From: Branchinecta lynchi | Taxonomy: Eukaryota; Arthropoda; Branchiopoda; Anostraca; Branchinectidae | Assembly (NCBI GenBank): GCA_023053575.1 | Contig: JAKZAP010000018.1 | Coordinates: 2,542,001 to 2,606,000, forward strand | DNA: 64,000 nucleotides | Direction: 5' to 3' | Part shown: piece by piece, positions 63,201 through 64,000 of the stretch | Numbering within the stretch: position 1 is the first letter of the stretch | Layout: every line of letters starts with the position of its first letter | Made by a program: the position numbers and the translations under genes | The notes under the pieces: model-generated | Told to the model about the DNA's origin: nothing | Databases searched by the model: none | The model's input: the letters and a program-made list of their open reading frames with translations, nothing else

Positions 63201-63792
63201 TTTCTCGCAACACTACAACCTTACCATGAAAAAGTGTAATAGAATCCTGGGTGTAATACGAAGAAACTTTACTTTTAAGCAGGATGGTTTGTTCTCACTT
63301 CTTTTCAAGTCGATGGTTCGCCCGATCATTGAATATGGCCACACCACAGTGCGGCCATATTACAATTGTGACATTGAGGCTTATGAAAAAATCCAACGAA
63401 GAGCTACGAAGTTCGTACCAGATCTGCGCGATCTCCCCTACCAAGTGAGATTAGCCAAGTTGTGCCTTCCCTCCATTGCATACAGATTTTTTAGAGGAGA
63501 CCTGATTGAAACATTAAAATTAATCAATGGAAGTTATGACAATTTTGAAGTGACTGATTTAGTAAGATTCAGCATTAACCGTCATCATCGGGGGCACGCG
63601 TACAAGCTTACAAAGTCGAGATTCCACAAGGACGTTTTTAAGTGGGGTTTTGGCAACAGAATTGTTGATCCTTGGAACAGCCTTACCGAAGATGCGGTTA
63701 ATGCTGAATCGATCAATAGTTTTAAGTGCATTGTTGATGAGATTTTTAACTCTCATCAGTTCGACTACTCAAAATTTCTTAGAGTTCTTTAG
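60280..63792 (+). CDS. LINE ORF2: AP-type endonuclease and reverse transcriptase
   Basis: 1170 codons open. The first ~220 are low-complexity, Ser/Thr/Gln-rich. Endonuclease at about residues 225-460: FNADTLLNK, E in VAIVEVKPKN, VVVGDFNFP, KSDHSCI. RT at about 660-900: motif A VLYLDLRKAFDKVPH, B SGVPQGSVLVPLLF (the usual G after L is V here), C VLYADDTKMY. A C-terminal region with RPIIEYGHTTVRPY follows. It nicks target DNA and primes reverse transcription. No ATG exists in this frame before the endonuclease; the frame is -1 relative to ORF1 and opens at its stop (the first candidate codon is GTG). Confidence 0.9.
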   Translation: MGSPPLPSSVESISSGTRQDTLEPRTKGNFAARQKKLQADATDGNRFKTLRNSPISVPAQRRTTSASTDEPILQNLGDPRQTKHGSSTANCKISQRQGTHAPNTARSSTSPFLSATCISDATKTKTATSDPRQSSIFHRNWSRGSPNKVGDGSLNNPLLVNIEVHSQPQPVVSRGTENSTVCTETRDASRSDLNGGRLSSSLTSLDEAGGASQFQKQQHSSRPLKVLYFNADTLLNKFQEAKNLIDSDPPDIVAIVEVKPKNSRYQPLVSEFNLNGYSTYSKNIESSDGRGILCYVKSDLSVEELHTSGDIGTESIWLRFRGSGDNIVNFGVVYRSPNSSLENNSKILNEFRSYIEERKGSTVVVGDFNFPTINWNFTHTQEIALTSGPVKEFLSFVNENCLEQLVTVPTRQRGQDRPSLLDLVLTDDPDTTDNLRVIAPVGKSDHSCIMFNLALNCPKSTSPKKPRLDYYRGNYVGLRDALMDTDWDAEFHESSTVDEMYTAFVSRLTSLVHSFVPVAQHKNRPRVSRPTLLLIKEKQQAWRQLQANPDADNLKKSYRRISNKVRKATRVQANEREKKVAMSSKSNPKAFWKYVNSKRKVIANASKMKDPSTGKTVQDPVAVADILNHHFSTVYTDEDPSTLPDSDASQQDFPDLIIDPALVCKKLKELDPNKSGGPDGLHPRILKETAELIAEPLTVIFRKSLSSGQLPKLWKQAVVTPVFKGGASKEDPNNYRSISLTCVTSKIFERIASDHLLFHLLDRKLITKKQFGFIKGRSAESQLLLTTEQWRKYIDSGFQVDVLYLDLRKAFDKVPHKRLLVKLEKLGIRGSLNRWISGFLSERTQRVKVNGQLSNSSVSVTSGVPQGSVLVPLLFNIYINDLVSDIDSDIVLYADDTKMYRVIRSSQDSQILQNDLHKIELWMQVWLMEVNVEKSHHLRLGPSHFKTFYSFNSQTIPKCMTQRDLGILIDGDLRFSQHYNLTMKKCNRILGVIRRNFTFKQDGLFSLLFKSMVRPIIEYGHTTVRPYYNCDIEAYEKIQRRATKFVPDLRDLPYQVRLAKLCLPSIAYRFFRGDLIETLKLINGSYDNFEVTDLVRFSINRHHRGHAYKLTKSRFHKDVFKWGFGNRIVDPWNSLTEDAVNAESINSFKCIVDEIFNSHQFDYSKFLRVL

Positions 63793-64000
63793 AGGCGAAA
63801 GCCTTTTCTCTTGCTTTGTATTATTATTATTATTAAAAGATCTCACCGTAGTCGTGATAACCACCGAATACTGGCAATTATACCGAATCCCGATCATTAT
63901 ACCGAATAGATTTGTACCAATAGCCTATCGCGATTCTGTATAACTACCGAATCCTCGTAAATATGCCGAATAGTTTTGCTATCACCCCTGGTGGGTAATG
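63793..64000 (+). repeat. LINE 3' UTR, (TTA)n and repeat flank
   Basis: 'attattattattatta' at about 63819-63835, then a stretch in which CCGAAT recurs six or more times with 10-35 bp spacing. This is reminiscent of 34410-34445 and 59315-59340 (TTTTACCGAA) at the LINE 5' end. Confidence 0.5.

Larger units (their letters stand above)
59283..63835 (+). mobile_element. CR1/L2-like non-LTR retrotransposon, both ORFs open
   Basis: 5' UTR from about 59283, ORF1 59609-60271, ORF2 60280-63792, then a short 3' UTR ending in (TTA)n (63821-63835). The open frames mean a recent copy. Its 5' end is also found alone at 34371-34790. Sequence after the repeat (63836-64000) has ACCGAAT motifs and belongs to the flank or another repeat. 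Confidence 0.85.

Noticed and set aside
61413..63756. Minus-strand ORFs within the LINE
   Set aside because: Shadows of the endonuclease/reverse-transcriptase frame; no start context or domains.

Overview
This window is nuclear DNA from an invertebrate animal. Three things support that: spliced exons with GT/AG junctions of a type IV-like collagen and of a cytoplasmic poly(A)-binding protein; kilobase-scale introns packed with MITEs, SINE-like repeats and LINE fragments; and a Maverick/Polinton. The collagen NC1 domain has no methionine where the sulfilimine cross-link forms in most eumetazoans. That fits an early-branching or divergent lineage, but the species cannot be named from this sequence.

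Layout. 1-8.2 kb is repeat-rich; it contains an isolated signal-peptide exon (4550-4667, minus) and an open exon-like stretch (2245-2717, minus). At 8175 the left end of a second Polinton begins and runs into a 100-N assembly gap (8857-8956). 9.0-14.4 kb holds dispersed repeats. 14481-16105 carries the last two coding exons of a PABPC gene (minus). 16594-29948 is a 13.4-kb Polinton with 351/352-bp terminal inverted repeats. From 31.6 to 57.9 kb, seven exons (plus) encode the C-terminal collagenous region and the complete NC1 domain of a collagen IV-like protein; the introns hold a decayed LINE, minisatellites and many MITEs. From 59.3 to 63.8 kb there is a CR1/L2-like LINE with both ORFs open.

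The Polinton is the main system here. Its minus-strand genes form a virus-like set: a small unknown protein, double-jelly-roll major capsid, small amphipathic protein, penton-like minor capsid, unknown coiled-coil protein, zinc ribbon plus integrase, hydrophobic pX-like protein plus adenain-like protease, tail-fibre-like protein, packaging ATPase and protein-primed DNA polymerase. One membrane protein lies on the plus strand. Nearly every ORF starts directly after a TAATAAATGG-like element. The two genes without that element in a normal position, integrase and protease, each lie in the -1 frame of the gene before them, and each boundary carries a canonical -1 slippery heptamer (T TTA AAA and A AAA AAC). 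I infer that the integrase and the protease may be made by programmed ribosomal frameshifting.

The Polinton has no matching target-site duplication, a second left end lies 8.4 kb away next to an assembly gap, and the PABPC exons have no partners on the far side. The locus may therefore be a recombinant or a scaffold chimera.
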